Made by a program: the position numbers and the translations under genes. A DNA stretch of 64,000 bases, from NCBI RefSeq assembly GCF_000516985.1, contig NW_006917099.1:2496685-2560684 (forward strand). The letters are read 5' to 3'. Under the pieces are notes generated by a model, which was not told the DNA's origin, did no database searches, and saw only the letters and a program-made list of their open reading frames with translations. Shown one piece after another: positions 22,888 through 35,618 of this stretch. The stretch comes from Pestalotiopsis fici W106-1 (Eukaryota > Ascomycota > Sordariomycetes > Amphisphaeriales > Sporocadaceae). Positions within the stretch are counted from its first letter, which is position 1, and each line of letters begins with the position of its first letter.

Positions 22888-25231
22888 ATGATGCATTCGC
22901 TCCTTCAAACGGCCGCCGCAACAACCCCACCTTGTGGCACCCCTCTTGCTCTACTCCGAGCTGCCGGCCCAGCTCTTGGAAGGCATGCTCTAGCTACAAG
23001 ATCAACTGCCGCTTCATTGTCTGCACGCAGTCCATCTTTGCTAGGCATTTATTCCTCGACGACGGTCCGTTGTTATTCTGGCGGGAGGTACAAGGTTCGG
23101 CCCAGCCAAGCACAAGCTTTTCCGGCAAAGCTTTCAGAGACGTCAGCTTATCCTCCACCCTCTGGATGCCGCACTCCTGAACAACACTTGCATAGCTGGC
23201 ACCGTCCCGTGTTTTGCGGAACCTCTCATCGACCTCTAAATATTTCGACTGTTCTGGCGCCAACAGCGCTGAAGAAAATCAGCACAACCGAATCCGCCTC
23301 GACCTCGGCCAGCACAACACAGCATCAACAACATCGCGTCTATTCTACGAGCAAGGTTGCAGACATGTATACAGCTTCGTTTGCCTTTTTCGAGGCGATA
23401 TGGGAGGCCGGCGTGACCCATTGCTTTGTCAATCTGGGCTCTGATCACCCAAGTATCATTGAAGCCATGGTCAAGGGCCAACGCGAAAAGAAGGGCCAAT
23501 TTCCGAGAATCATCACGTGCCCTAACGAGGTATGTAGGATGCTCAATATTTTCTACTGCGATCAGATCTAATCCAGGATCATTCAGATGGTTGCAATGTC
23601 CATGGCAGACGGCTATGCACGCCTCACCGGAAAGCCGCAGGTTGTCATTGTACATGTGGATGTTGGCACCCAAGGTCTCGGCGCCGCCGTTCACAACGCA
23701 AGCACTGGGCGCGCTCCGATATTAGTCTTTGCTGGTCTCAGTCCTTTTACTCTCGAGGGAGAGATGCGTGGTTCTCGAACTGAGTACATTCACTGGATCC
23801 AAGATGTCCCCGACCAGAAGCAAATCATCAGTCAGTACTGTCGTTATGCGGCCGAGATCAAGACGGGCCGAAACATCAAGCAAATGGTCAACCGCGCTCT
23901 TCAGTTTGCTACCAGTGACCCCCAAGGTCCCGTACACCTGGTTGGTGCCCGAGAAGTGATGGAGGAAGAGATCGAACCGTATCACCTGGAACAGGACGTC
24001 TGGGACCGCGTTGAGCTTGGCGGACTCCCAAAGACTGCCGTTAGCCAAATCTCTGAGGCATTAGCCGGAGCCAAGAAGCCTTTGGTTATCACTGGCTATG
24101 GTGGACGTAACCACAAGATCCCCGGCGCCTTGGTCGATCTAGCCAACTCGGTCAAGGGACTGCGAGTCCTGGATACCGGTGGCAGCGACATGTGCTTCCC
24201 GGCTTCTCATCCTGCGTGGTTGGGCCTTCGCTTCGGTGTCGAGGCGGAGATCAAGGAAGCCGATGTGATACTCGTCGTAGATTGTGACGTTCCATGGATC
24301 CCCACACAGTGCAAGCCGGCTGATACGGCCAAGGTTTTCCACATTGACGTCGACCCGCTCAAACAGATGATGCCTCTACATTACATTCCAGCTCAGCACC
24401 GCTACCAAGCCGACGTCCTGACTTCTCTGGAGCAAATCACAGAACACATCCAGACGGAAGTCGGTAGCAAGATCGATGCAGCTACAGCCGAAAAGGCCTG
24501 GGAGGGCCTGGTTACCTCGCACAAGAAGCGTCTCGACGACATTGCAGCCAAGGCTGGCCCCCAATCCGATGACACTTTTGGCACAGGCTATTTGTGCCGT
24601 CAGCTGAGAGAACAGTGCCCCGATGACACAATCTGGGCCATTGAAGCCGTCACCAATACGGCATTTGTGCATGACAATCTACAACCAGAGCTGCCCGGGT
24701 CATGGATCAACTGCGGCGGAGGTGGCCTTGGCTGGTCTGGCGGTGGTGCTCTAGGAATCAAGCTCGCGACAGATGCCGAGAATGGTGGACCCGGTAAGGG
24801 CAAGTTTGTCGTTCAAATTGTGGGCGATGGTACTTTCTTATTCAGTGTACCCGGAAGTGTCTACTGGATTTCGAAGAGGTACAACATTCCAGTCTTGACG
24901 ATTGTTCTGAACAATAAAGGTAAGTCTAGTCGAACAAGCTGATGTTATTTCTCCATGTTAACGTCTATCAGGATGGAATGCCCCAAGAAAGTCTCTCCTT
25001 CTCGTACACCCTGATGGCGCTGGCTCCAAGGCTACCAACGAAGAGATTAACATTTCGTTTGACCCCGTTCCTGACTATTCGGGCATTGCAAAGGCTGCCG
25101 CCGGAGGTGACCTGTTTGCCGCCAAAGTTGACAAGGCATCGGAGCTCGAGGGAGTTTTGAAAACGGCCATTGAGACAGTCAAAGGAGGGCAAAGCGCTGT
25201 CCTTGATATCAAGGTAAATTTTGGCAGCTGA
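22888..25231 (+). CDS. acetolactate-synthase-like TPP enzyme
   Basis: Three exons, 22888-23529, 23587-24919 and 24972-25231, about 744 residues. The conserved domain begins at MYTASFAFFEAIWEAG (ATG 23366). The TPP-activating Glu is in ITCPNEMVAMSMADGYAR, the central domain follows, and the TPP-binding motif runs from GDGTFLFS to LNNKGWN. This is the IlvB/acetolactate-synthase-like superfamily, though it is not the housekeeping Ilv2 in appearance. The N-terminal 160 residues upstream of the domain are Ser/Ala/Arg/Thr rich and begin MMHSLLQTAAATTPP, compatible with a mitochondrial presequence but unusually long; initiation at 23366 would give the bare enzyme. It probably carboligates or decarboxylates a 2-keto acid. 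It converges on an HpaI-type aldolase that makes or breaks 2-keto acids, a suggestive pairing. Confidence 0.88.
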
Positions 25232-25547
25232 AACCTGAAATGATGCCGGTTTCGTGGGATGATCTATGCATGTGAATGACAGCCTTCATATTCTGTCCCT
25301 CGGGTTCAAGCTATAATTGAGTTGGGACGCTGTGGGTTTACTTACGACCCAGGTTCCTTGTCAAGCACGACAAGTCGGCCTACAGATAGGAGCGTATAGA
25401 ATAAGACATTATGCAAAACATTTCTATCATCTGCTTATCATCTTGTGCTGCCTGTCAAACTTGTATCGGCGACTTTGTGATAACAAGGATCTGTTTCATT
25501 GGCATTTTCTCTTATTTCGTTTACCTTATTCAAGTCTACAAACTGCA
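25232..25547. other. convergent 3' spacer
   Basis: A stretch of 316 bp between the convergent TPP enzyme and aldolase genes. Nothing is recognised. Confidence 0.5.
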
Positions 25548-26886
25548 CTAATAGCCACTCCGTTCAAGACTATCAATCGCTTGAAAGCCCCGAGCCGCTT
25601 GGAGTTCATGTTTCATACCGTCGCCCAAGAGCCCTACATCTGTGGTGACGGAAACCATGTCAAATCCATCTCGTTCACGCTGTCTTGCCTGAGCACCGTC
25701 TGTGCCTATCAACTCGAATTAGTCACTGACATTACACATTACTATGCAAGCACTCACAGAATATCGCCGCTTTCTTCCCGGCAGACTTTGTGGCGTTCAG
25801 AATGCGCTGGATGGCGGCCTCGTGCTCCTCTCCGCCACGCTCGACTCCCATCTGCTTGGCAAGGTCAAAAGGACCTGCGAAAAAGTTAGCAAGACCGCTT
25901 GAAAGATGACAGGGAGCTAGTCAAGAAGAAGAGAAGCTAGAGATGCGTGGAACACTCGGAACTGAGACGATCTGCGGCAGTTGAAGGGAAACATTCGAGA
26001 CCGATGTTGAACAGGAATAACCCACCAATAAAGACCACATCAACACCCTCTACTCGAGTAATTTCCTCAATGTTTTCCACGCCCGATTTTGACTCTATCT
26101 GCACAACGACCAATAGGCCTGTTGCAGCTCCGGCATCATATGCTGTTCCCACGCCCGGAATCGCATGGGTTGCAAACATTGGTCCATACCCACGTGTTCC
26201 CAGTGGCGGGTACTTGGAATATCTCACGATGCGAGCAGCATCCTCCTGCCCATCTGGTTAATACTCGACACTAACAGGAGAATAGCCAGGACAGAGGCCA
26301 CGGGACAGGAGACTCGTCAACATACGGCAGAATGACACATTGGTGTAACAATCCCGTGTGCTCCAGCATCAAGGGCTCTCTTTATAAGCCATTCTTCAGA
26401 CCATGGAACACGGATCAAAGGGCTCGCACCCTCTGAAGCAATTGCGTTGGTGAGCTTAGAAAAGTGTTTTTGTTAATAAGATCGTGACCCTTTGTACCAT
26501 ACGCAATAGGAGGGGGAAAAGAATCGTGCAATGGGGATAAAACACACCTCGTAGTAGTCTTTGTCAGAGATGAGCCCATGCTCTGCATCGATCAAGACCC
26601 AACTAAAGCCAGCCTCTGGGTCGGTGGAACAAGATCGCAGTATAGTCTTGGCTACTGCTGCACTAGGAAGGCTGCAGGATGGATGATTATCGAATAAGCC
26701 AATAGTATTCCGAGGTCGATGCGCACCCAGGAATGAAAGCAAGTTTCGCACTCAAGATGAACAAAATCAAACAAGTAAAGTTACGGAATAATCAAAGGAG
26801 ATGAGCTGTACTCACGTAAGCCAGAACCCGTAAGCAGCATTTGATCCGATATCGAGTGTTTTTTTGATCGCAGTACCAAACGACAT
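25548..26886 (-). CDS. HpaI/HpcH-family aldolase
   Basis: Six minus-strand exons: 26886-26816, 26671-26548, 26454-26326, 26245-26026, 25874-25758, 25705-25548; about 272 residues, normal for the family. Phases agree throughout. The class II aldolase features are visible: the base in LIDAEHG, Arg in PLIRVPW, the metal-binding Glu in VVQIESK and Asp in GPFDLAKQ, and the loop RGYGPMFATHA. These enzymes split 2-keto-3-deoxy or 4-hydroxy-2-oxo acids into pyruvate and an aldehyde. The introns near 26672-26815 and 25875-26025 are longer (about 145-150 nt) than others in the window. The exon 3/4 junction (TPMCHSA to EDAARIV) uses GTATGT and was preferred over an alternative because it keeps frame. 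It lies between the TPP enzyme and an SDR gene. Confidence 0.87.
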
Positions 26887-27651
26887 GATTGCGAGAAGTA
26901 ACCAAACTAGAAAGAAGAATGTACGTTTATCAGAGTGTCGGTAGTCGTGAAACTGCGTCAACTTGAGATTTGTATTTGGACACAGCCGACACGAGATTAG
27001 ACAGGACCTGGTACAAACATCACCCGCAAAATGTAGGGGTATATTTGATAACTGTTCCTAACACGTGCCCAAGGATCACCAGTTGCGAAATTCTTTAGAC
27101 GAGATTGGTAGTAGATGTCTCTTTGTCCCCCGTGACTATTCAGGCGTAGTCGGCAGAATTGAAGTGCGGAGCTCAATGGTTTGGTGAACTTGACGAGGGC
27201 GGTCATGCCTTGAGCGACACATTAATTAACAGCTCGCGCCAGTATTCCGTAGGCAGTTTGGCAGCAGAGCGTGTGGGCAGGCCTCCGTTTAGCCGTTGCG
27301 CTGTACAACGTGCGGCGAAATAGGCTCCATAACATGGGCCGCCGGTTATAGTGAGCACTGGTGCCAATCAGTAAGATGGCTCTAATGCAGCTTCTATGCA
27401 GCAGGCCCGTTACCGCTTGTCATGGTTTAGCATCTGCCGATCATATATGGGTCCTGGCAGACAACAGTGTACTTCTGGCAGCTAGAGAGAATCGGACCGC
27501 TCATTTCACGATTCCCTTACAATCATTAAAAAAGAGCTCATCTTACCAACTGCATAAAAGTCTATACGTGGATCATTCTCTGAAAGCCTTTCTTTCGACA
27601 CAAAGTGATCTTGTCCATCAAAGCTAAACTTACAACCGCAAGTCAATCAAT
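26887..27651. other. divergent promoter region, aldolase and SDR
   Basis: About 765 bp separates the starts of the leftward aldolase and the rightward SDR, so it likely contains a shared control region. No gene is supported. Confidence 0.5.
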
Positions 27652-29444
27652 ATGGCCGCTTCTCTTCAGCTTGCTGATATGTTCAGCGTCAAGAACAAGG
27701 TAGGGTTCGTTTTCGCAAATGGGACTGAAAATACTAGCTGACACGGAATTCCAGGTGGTTGTTGTTACTGGAGGTGGCACGGGTCTTGGTAAAGGTAATA
27801 CCATTTGATCCAATATTAAGCACAATACCATATTGAGTCATTCCATTATCTAGCTATTTCACAAGCTTTTTGCAGCAATGGGGCCAAGGTTTATATCACT
27901 GGCCGTCGCCCTGAAGTTCTTGAGAAGGCTGCCGAGGAGTTGATGGCCAATGCATCTCTTGGCGGAGAAGTCATTTGGTACGTTCCAATAGGTTGCACAT
28001 CTCGTTTGATTATCCAGTACCAGACCCTTGCCTTGGCATATCACTCTCGTTCGCCCACCTCGAATACAGCTTACGTAAAGGTTCTAGCATACCGGGCGAC
28101 GTCGGGACGAAAGATGGCTGTGCCTCACTTGTGAAGCAGATTGGGGAGAGGGAGCAGCATGTGAGTTCAAGCCTTTCTCTCGTTGTCTTGCGATTATTTA
28201 AAGGGTTCAAGTGTCTCAGCGACTGACATGATAACACAGATTGACTGCCTCGTCAACAATGCTGGTGTTTCCAGACAGATCGACTACCCTGCATGGGATC
28301 ATAATGACCGTATGATGATTAATCAAAGCCCAAAATTTCATTGTCTACTAACATTGCAACAGCTGAGCAAGTTGAAAAGGCCTTGTGGGAGGGCGTGGAC
28401 GAGTATGCACCAGAATCCAACTTTAGAGACTCTATCTAATAACGATGTGCAGTGATCATTTTACATTCACAAACTCTGGTGAGTTTTAAGAAAAGACCCA
28501 TTTAGTTCTAATGTCCCAAGGCTGTTGACATTTGCGGCTGCCAATTCTAGTTAATGTTAACGGTGTATACTTTACGACGGTCGGCTTCGTTCCGCTACTT
28601 CGCAAAGCTGACGATCCAAATGTAATTGTCATATCGTCACTTGCTGGCCTCGCCAACCAGAGGTAGGCTGGAAATCGGAAGAAATATTGCTTTTTATATC
28701 AGGATACTGAAGATACCTTTCCAGAGCTATGGGATCGATGACTTATGCCCTTTCGAAAGCCGCATGTATGTCTCAACTGCAATTGAACCAACTTCTCTTC
28801 TAATCATCTTATAGCCCTTCACCTTGCTAAACTTCTTGCTGGCCGTTTTCACCCGTAAGTTGAAATTGATTCTAGACATGCAAAAAAAAAAAAAAAAAAA
28901 AAAAAGGCCGGATACAGAGCACTCGCTATTTGCCTGTCGGACCAGAGTTTGTGGCAAAATGGTTGACTCGTGAGCAGTATGAGGATTAGGGTCAACTGCA
29001 TCCTTCCCGGTATATTTCCTACGGAAATGACTACAACAAACAATACCAGCAATGAAGAATCAATGAACAAATATGCGGTCAAGGCTGCAAAGCGATGTAC
29101 AGCCGGTGAGTTACGAAAACGCCTAAAGCTGGCTCGAAGGCGCACATTGCAAGAAGACTAAAATAGGATTATAGGTCGTGGCGGAAGGCCAGAGGAGATT
29201 GCCGGTCCATGTATAATGCTTGCATCTAAAGCAGGAGGGTATATGAACGGTGGTTTTCTCATGATAGAGGGTGGTCGATTCATGGTGAGTTCACATGGAA
29301 GCGTGAAGCCTTTTTCGTGCTCTTCGAATACTTGTTCAACTTCCACAATCATTTCCTATTGAATCTGGCTGTTACTGATACTGTACTCAGGGGGCCTCAA
29401 TCCATGATGGTTTGCGCATGCCAGAGGACACTTATGTCAACTAG
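27652..29444 (+). CDS. short-chain dehydrogenase/reductase with 12 introns
   Basis: Thirteen exons: 27652-27699, 27755-27794, 27854-27977, 28088-28160, 28240-28309, 28363-28402, 28453-28478, 28551-28662, 28725-28765, 28815-28854, 28978-29105, 29175-29284, 29391-29444; about 301 residues. Every phase agrees. The cofactor motif is [10 protein letters not shown], and ITGRRPE suggests NADP(H) preference. NNAG is present (CLVNNAGVS), the catalytic Ser is in VISSLAGL, and the active-site YxxxK is YALSK. The LPGIFPTEM loop and the C-terminal [10 protein letters not shown] are typical of classical SDRs. Seven exons are 50 nt or shorter, which is unusual density for a 1.8-kb gene. Intron 10 holds a 24-A tract. 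Substrate is unknown; the neighbours (aldolase, sugar porter, polyol dehydrogenase) hint at a sugar or polyol derivative. Confidence 0.87.
28882..28905 (+). repeat. poly-A tract inside an SDR intron
   Basis: Twenty-four consecutive A in intron 10 of the SDR gene. It may vary in length between isolates or sequence reads, but should not affect the protein because both flanking splice sites are intact. Confidence 0.95.
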
Positions 29445-30782
29445 ACTTGTCCCGGCGTTTCTGATATCTTGGAGTTGCTAGATTAGGCTCACCGTGCTCT
29501 GCGTTCATCCACGCCAAGTGCTCACATTAGAACCTGATGCTAGGTAGTTAAATATATCCTAGAGAATATCTTGGACAACCTGAAAGCCCTCTTGGATAAT
29601 GTGACAAGCATTCTCGCGCCTCGCCGTTGGAGCACCACACCATCACTGTTAAATGATAACTTGTTCAGCCAGATGCGACTAGTTCGGGGAAAAGCCATTC
29701 ATCCTAGAGACCATGATAACTGATGTTGTTTGTATCTTCTTGAACATTGCAAAAGTCCGCTTGGAACCAATTTGACGCGCTCTGAACCCAATTAACTCAA
29801 TCATATTCGAGCTTACCAAACAAGCATTGTGCCACACCTCGACATCAACACTTCCAAGATTCATTTATAACTAAATACCTCCAAACTTTCACTATGATAT
29901 GAGAGACAAACTTACTACCCTTGCCAAGTATTTTGGAGCCACTCGTGTAAGTTCAAGTAGCTGACGAAGATGCGGCTTCACATGGGCGAAATCAGCTGAG
30001 ATATCAGGGGCTTTTTGATGGACAAATCTCAAAGCCATTGTTTGAAACTCGGAATCTTTTGTGTAGTGACTACCACGATTTCGTTCAAGCTTCCCTGGTA
30101 GTGTCCTGTGACGTATACCTTCCCCGGAGACGATGCTGATAAACCCAGTTCTCCAAGCTAAGCCGCCGGGTCAATTGCCATGACTCGAGCGGCGCAATTA
30201 CGGCTCTACCCAAAGTATTTACCAGGTACGAGATAACAGCCTTGACTAGTGCATCTTCAAGTCACCATAAGGGCAACATGTTTTGGTCAGCGTCTAGGAG
30301 AATCCAAAATGTATATCAAGTGAAAAGTGACTATAGGATTTCTTACACGGATAACACCCAGCAAGTAAAGATCCAAGACATCATAACTTGGTCTCACTTC
30401 ACTGACTTCGCGCATTCCGTATGTCCCAAGTAGCCTGCTAGACTCACGCTTTCTTTTCAATCTAGACTGTTATTTCTCCGTCTAGCACTTGGCTGCTGGG
30501 TCAGCCTATATACCCGAGTACGACAGATAACTCACTTGCTTGGTCCCTGTCTGCTTGCCTTGGATTCCCCATGCTCTCCGCATTTAGCCCCCACTAGCCC
30601 GGGGATTAGCTACGCCATCCCCATGGGCTTAGTACGATCCACCTTGAAGATATCAAGCTGAACTTCATACCTATAAGGGGCGACTCTCGCATGCGTAATT
30701 GATATCCCAATCCTCAACTGTCTCTTCACATACCCTGGACTTAAACGTGAGCTAACAATCAAATAAATCTGCTTCACTGAAT
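29445..30782 (-). other. intergenic region with a possible decayed gene
   Basis: No intact gene is seen. On the minus strand between about 30440 and 29660 several pieces look protein-coding: a stretch reading SSPGKVYVTGHYQGSLNE near 30070-30140, another in a different frame reading ISADFAHVKPHLRQLLE near 29950-30000, and LEDALVKAVISYL near 30230-30270. They are broken by stops and frame changes and no splice scheme joins them. I cannot name the family. It may be a pseudogene relic or partly chance. Confidence 0.25.
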
Positions 30783-32695
30783 ATGGGCGGAAGCAACAGT
30801 CAGCCTACTTACAGGGACCTTCCCAACAATACTGCATCATGCTGGTGGAAAGACTCTTGCCTCCGCCGCAATGTCCTTTACGGCGTCGGGTGTATGATGT
30901 GTCCATTTTATCTTGGATGTAAGTCCTTCCTGGGAGGCACGTGTGAACAAAAGCCTGCTAATCTTGATGCAATGTACAGTTGACCAGTCGCTGCTTACTG
31001 GTCTTCAGGCGCTGCCCCAGTGGACAAGCTATTTCAATCACCCCTCTAGCACACTACTGGGCCTCATGTCTGCTGCCATTTTCCTCCCAGGGATATTCAT
31101 GGGTTTCGTGGCGGCGTGGATTTGTGGTCGTTGGGGCCGCAAAAACTGCGTCTTGGTAGGGGCAACACTCATGATTGTCGGCGGCATCTGGAACGCCCTG
31201 TCGGCAGACACTGCTCAATTCATTGGCTGTAAGAACAAGGTCACCTCCGTGCTGGAAGAACACGATCATTAGGGCTGACTTACTTTCTTAGCCAGAGTCA
31301 TTCTAGGTACCGGTGGTGCAATTACCAAAGTTGCTGCGCCAGCTCTTTTGCAAGAGACAGCTCACCCACGACTACGACCTGCAATGGGCAACATGTATTA
31401 CGGTTTCTACTATGTTGGATCTCTGTTGAGTGCTATAGTATGCAGTAAGTTGCTCATCTCAAATGGTGAGGGAAATGTACTATTGAGGACTCACACTGTA
31501 TCTCAACCTAGTCATTGGCCTTTACATTGATGGCGAATGGGGCTGGCGCATGCCATGCATGCTCATGATTCTCGGGCCTATCATGGCGATTTCCATTCTT
31601 ATCACAGCTCCCGAGTCACCCCGATTTCTAGTCAAGCTTGACAAAACCGACGAGGCTTTGAGTATGCTCGCCAAGCATCATGCCAACGGGGACAGGGAGG
31701 ATCCCTTGGTCAAATGGGAATTTCATGAAATCACGGCAGCCTTGGAGCATGAAAATGCTGGGAAAAATGCATCCTACGTATGTTCAAGACCTTTCGCAGA
31801 TGCAATTAGCTTGCACAGATATTGACCTAGATGTAGTCGGACTTTTTCAAGACTAGGGGCAACCGGAAACGACTCGCAGTGTCTTTGCTCATAGCCGTTG
31901 GTGTCAATTGGGTTGGCAACGGTATCGTGTCATAGTATGTCCCAGATTCCCAATTTTGACAAAATTGTATGCTCTACTAACACAGTTTTTGCCAGTTACC
32001 TATCACCCGTACTTCGATCGATTGGCATTGCAGCTCCTTCGGAACTGCTTGGAATCAATGCCGGTATCGCTGCATTCAACTTGATCATCTCAGAGGCCGC
32101 AGGCTACAATATCGATCGATTTGGACGCCGTCCACTGTTCCTCATCTCGACTATCGGAATGATTTTCTCGTATGCCTTTGTTATGGGATTCTCAGCTGGG
32201 TTTGCTTACACCCATACTGCTGCTCTGGGTATCGCAGCTGTTCCCTTCCTCTTCCTCTTTTACGGATTCTACGACATTGCATGGACCCCCCTGAATTACT
32301 CATACTGTGTGGAGATCATGCCGTACAACATCAGGGCCAAAGGTCTAGCAATTTATCTGTGTGTTCAACAGATTGCAAACGCCTTCAACCAATTCGTCAA
32401 TCCCATCGCGTTGGCTGCAATCACCTGGAAATATTATGCCGTCTATATTGCCGTCGATTGTGTATATGTGGTTCTCATCTATTTGTATTTTCCAGAAACA
32501 AAACAACTCACCATTGAGGAGGTGTCTCTAATCTTTGATTATGACATGAAGGAAGGGAGGCAGTTGGCAATAGCCGCATTCGAAGCTCGGATGGGTGGGG
32601 ATCAATGGTCTGACCAGACCAAGGACGGCGAGAATGGTGCCTCTAATCATGTTGAGTTTCAGCAAAACGCGTTCAACAACAAGGTTGTAGATTGA
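30783..32695 (+). CDS. MFS sugar porter (hexose/lactose-permease-like)
   Basis: Six exons: 30783-30918, 30980-31228, 31292-31444, 31512-31777, 31837-31934, 31996-32695; about 533 residues with twelve predicted helices. Sugar-porter signatures are all present: FDQSLLTGL after helix 1, GRWGRKNCVL, PESPRFLVKL between helices 6 and 7, DRFGRRPLF, and PETKQLTIEEV after helix 12. The segment MPYNIRAKGLA is also typical. Such proteins import sugars or related compounds by proton symport at the plasma membrane. The short N-terminus and the LRR-type loops resemble the lactose-permease/quinate-permease-like branch. It stands between an SDR and a PhyH-family oxygenase, and is the most likely uptake component of this gene neighbourhood. 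Confidence 0.92.
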
Positions 32696-34321
32696 TCGCA
32701 GCCTAAAGCAAGACTGTTTGCTGGTTGGGAACACTAGTTAAATCAAGAATACTTGGCCTCTGCGGGTAAAGCTTAGTGGATAAATGAAAAGGCAGAAAAT
32801 ACATGAACACAACCTATTTCTTTTGGCCCGAATATAGTTTCTGTGAGTTCGAGGTGTGTTTTCCGAATATTTGACGAGCTTCCCCGTTCACCAAAGCGAA
32901 TCATATCTGCGGTTTCGTTTCATCTCCATTGTCCATCTCCGACCGTGCACCAAAGCTTGAACTGTGTTTCAATGACACGACCGGTGTCAAAAAGAAAAGA
33001 TGGTCTACATCTTCGAAAGAGAGTGCGAATAAACAGACTAAATACAATAGGCCTTCTCTTTTGCGCCACCCGGCACATTTGTGCCGCATCAATCAAACAC
33101 TTTATCGACTCAGACTCTGGGCACCATCGACATCAAAGTAGATCTAAAATCAATATCTTGCTTGTTGTTACACTGGCACTAATGCACCCAATTACTGTAT
33201 GGATTATCGACGTAACCGCGATAGTTCCAAGTCAAAGTGACATTATGATACTCAGAGCCCACCTCCCTCGCATGGCATCTGAAGATAGGCTTTCTTCACG
33301 TTTCGTACTTCCGCTCATTTTTTCCAAGGAGATGGTATTTGAGGGATCTATTTTGTTGAATAGCCTCGCGATAATCGCGAAAAGATACGTATGAGCCGTC
33401 AGATCTTGCTGCTGCTGGAGTGCTTGATATCAAAGACCCGACTCTTGACTCTCCTATAACTGATCAGTCGTCTTGAATAGCACAAAAGGAGAGATTAAAT
33501 GATCTCAATCGAGCATAAAAGACCATTTCCGTCCTGTGCAATCATTTTATCCACGAACACGGGAAAAGGGTATGAAGCTTACTTGGCACTTGACCAGCTG
33601 GCACGGCGTGCTGAGCAGCCCGCATGACATGGAATGCAAGTCGTGGTTTCGACATTAAGAGACGAATATTCAAATTGATTCCGAAATATTTGATTGATTT
33701 TATGATAAGGCGAAGCCAGTTGGAGTATGGTCGTTCTGTAAGTGCGTTGCTATGTGCAATCATAGAGGTCGAGCCGACCATCGTGCTACATCCACTTGTA
33801 CACGAGGACAGCACGGTGAATATCATTTGATGACAATTTGTACACTATATGAATGACTGGGGCCGAGGCAAACCATATCTGGAGAGCAATTAACCGCCCG
33901 GTAAAATCTATCTTGTGACCCCCTCAAATTGCCAACGCAGTAGCCTGCTTAGACGTTTTCCCGGCGCCTGCCGATTTAGTTCCTCCGGTAGCTTTGTCTG
34001 TTAAACCTGCGCATTGTTGCAACGTGACGGAGGATCTTACAAAGGATCTGACATCTCTTTGAAGATCTTCTCGCTGAGTGATGTAATTTCTGCGGAACAT
34101 CAGGCAATTCTCCGCAAAAAAGGTACTTCCGGATCGCCACAGACGCATCACTCGTTGCTCCATACCAGAAAGCTACAAGAACTAATCGCAAAATATTTTA
34201 TTAATATAAATCACCACGGATGATAATACACAGAGAATTCAGACACTTGAGACAGATTTTCAAACTATTATCAAACTTTCGGGCACTTAAATCAAATCGA
34301 GTATTCAAGCCTATCATTACA
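32696..34321. other. 1.6-kb intergenic region
   Basis: No gene is supported. A 183-codon frame at 32843-33394 (plus) was examined and rejected. The final part is the promoter of the PhyH-family gene. Confidence 0.5.
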
Positions 34322-35618
34322 ATGTCAAGCAACGTCGAAACCACGCAAACTGTACTGGCCGAATCAATCCCTACATTGAAGCTTGTAGGGGGCTCTAGTG
34401 ATGATGTAAGCATGCTAATTCACTATCAGATGAAGCCAAGATGCCACAATATGCGCATGGTAGACTAAGAACAGCTTACGTAGGTTCCTCAATGGATAAA
34501 TGAGCTTCGGACTCGCGGTTGGACTGTAGTTCCAAAGGCCATTCCAAAAGAGAGGGCTCTCCATTATGCCAATGAAGCATACAACTGGTTGGAGAGCTGG
34601 AACCAGGGCTACAGCCGTCATGATTCATCCACTCGAACAGCAAAACACTTGCCGTATACTCACCGCGCGGGTATCTTTGCGAGGTAACTCTTGCTATCCT
34701 ACTTTAGTAACGGGCTAATAACCAATTGGAGTAACTAATACGTATCACAGGTATGGCATTGCACACGAACAATTTGTTTGGGATCTGAAGTCGGAGCCTG
34801 GGCTGGTGGAGAAGTTTGAGCAAATTTGGGGCACGAAGGAGCTTTTGGTTTCCTATGGTGAGTGAATCTGATCCATACAAGACCAATCATGGAGCGATCA
34901 TTAACACTATCTTGAAGATGGCCTGAACCTGTCTGTTCCAGAAAATGGCCGACCAAAGACGGACCCAGCATTTGCGCCATGGGCACACGTTGACCAGTCG
35001 CCTTTGAGAAGCAACCTCCAGTGCATCCAGGGCATTTTGAATCTTCTCCCCAACGGCCCGGAAGATGGGGGCCTGATGGTTTTTGATGGTTCCAACAGGC
35101 TCTACGAAGAGCTCTGGGAGCATTTTGACCACAAGAAAGGTGAAAAGGGTTGGAATACGTGGGAACAGCAATTTCTCGACGAAGAGATGTGTGCATGGCT
35201 TGAATCAAAAGGCTGCAAATGGGTCAAAGTCTGCGCTGGACCCGGCGACCTCCTCCTCTGGGATTCAAGATGTGTGCACTATGGTGCCACGCCGTCGTCA
35301 ACCAATGACCGCTTTGCTGCATGTAAGAGATCCCCTATTCGGTGCGTATGCACATGGGTCGCGGTTTTGTGAGCTAAGATTGCCGTTACAGATGTTTGCT
35401 ACAAGCCAACAGCTCTGGTTTCCGACCAAGCCAAAAAACAGAGGGAGGAAGCGTGGGCGCTGAAAGAAAACACCCCCCACGATCCTGCCATTCTCCGCAG
35501 GCTACAGCGAGACCCACCAGAGGACCACCCTACATATGAGCAATACAAAGCCCGCGGACTACAAGAGCCTGTACTTTCCAAGCGTGGCAAGCAGCTTGCC
35601 GGTCTTGCGCCATACTAG
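34322..35618 (+). CDS. phytanoyl-CoA dioxygenase (PhyH) family oxygenase
   Basis: Five exons: 34322-34405, 34484-34683, 34751-34857, 34918-35322, 35392-35618; about 340 residues. Phases agree at each join. The double-stranded beta-helix core binds Fe(II) through HxD (WAHVDQSPLRSN) and a distal His (SRCVHYGATPSS), with the following Arg of NDRFA a likely 2-oxoglutarate contact. GDLLLWDSR is the usual strand before the distal His. Enzymes of this family hydroxylate small molecules, including fungal secondary metabolites, using 2-oxoglutarate and oxygen. There is no clear peroxisomal signal at the C-terminus (LAGLAPY), so a role in phytanate oxidation is unlikely. The substrate is unknown. Confidence 0.9.

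Noticed and set aside
25317..25889. 190-codon plus-strand frame
   Set aside because: It is antisense to the last exons of the aldolase gene.
28882..28905. poly-A tract as the tail of a processed or LINE-type insertion
   Set aside because: It is confined to a 123-nt intron with normal splice sites, with no target duplication or coding remnant.
32843..33394. 183-codon open frame
   Set aside because: No motif, unlike codon use of nearby genes, and no splice continuity; probably chance in intergenic DNA.
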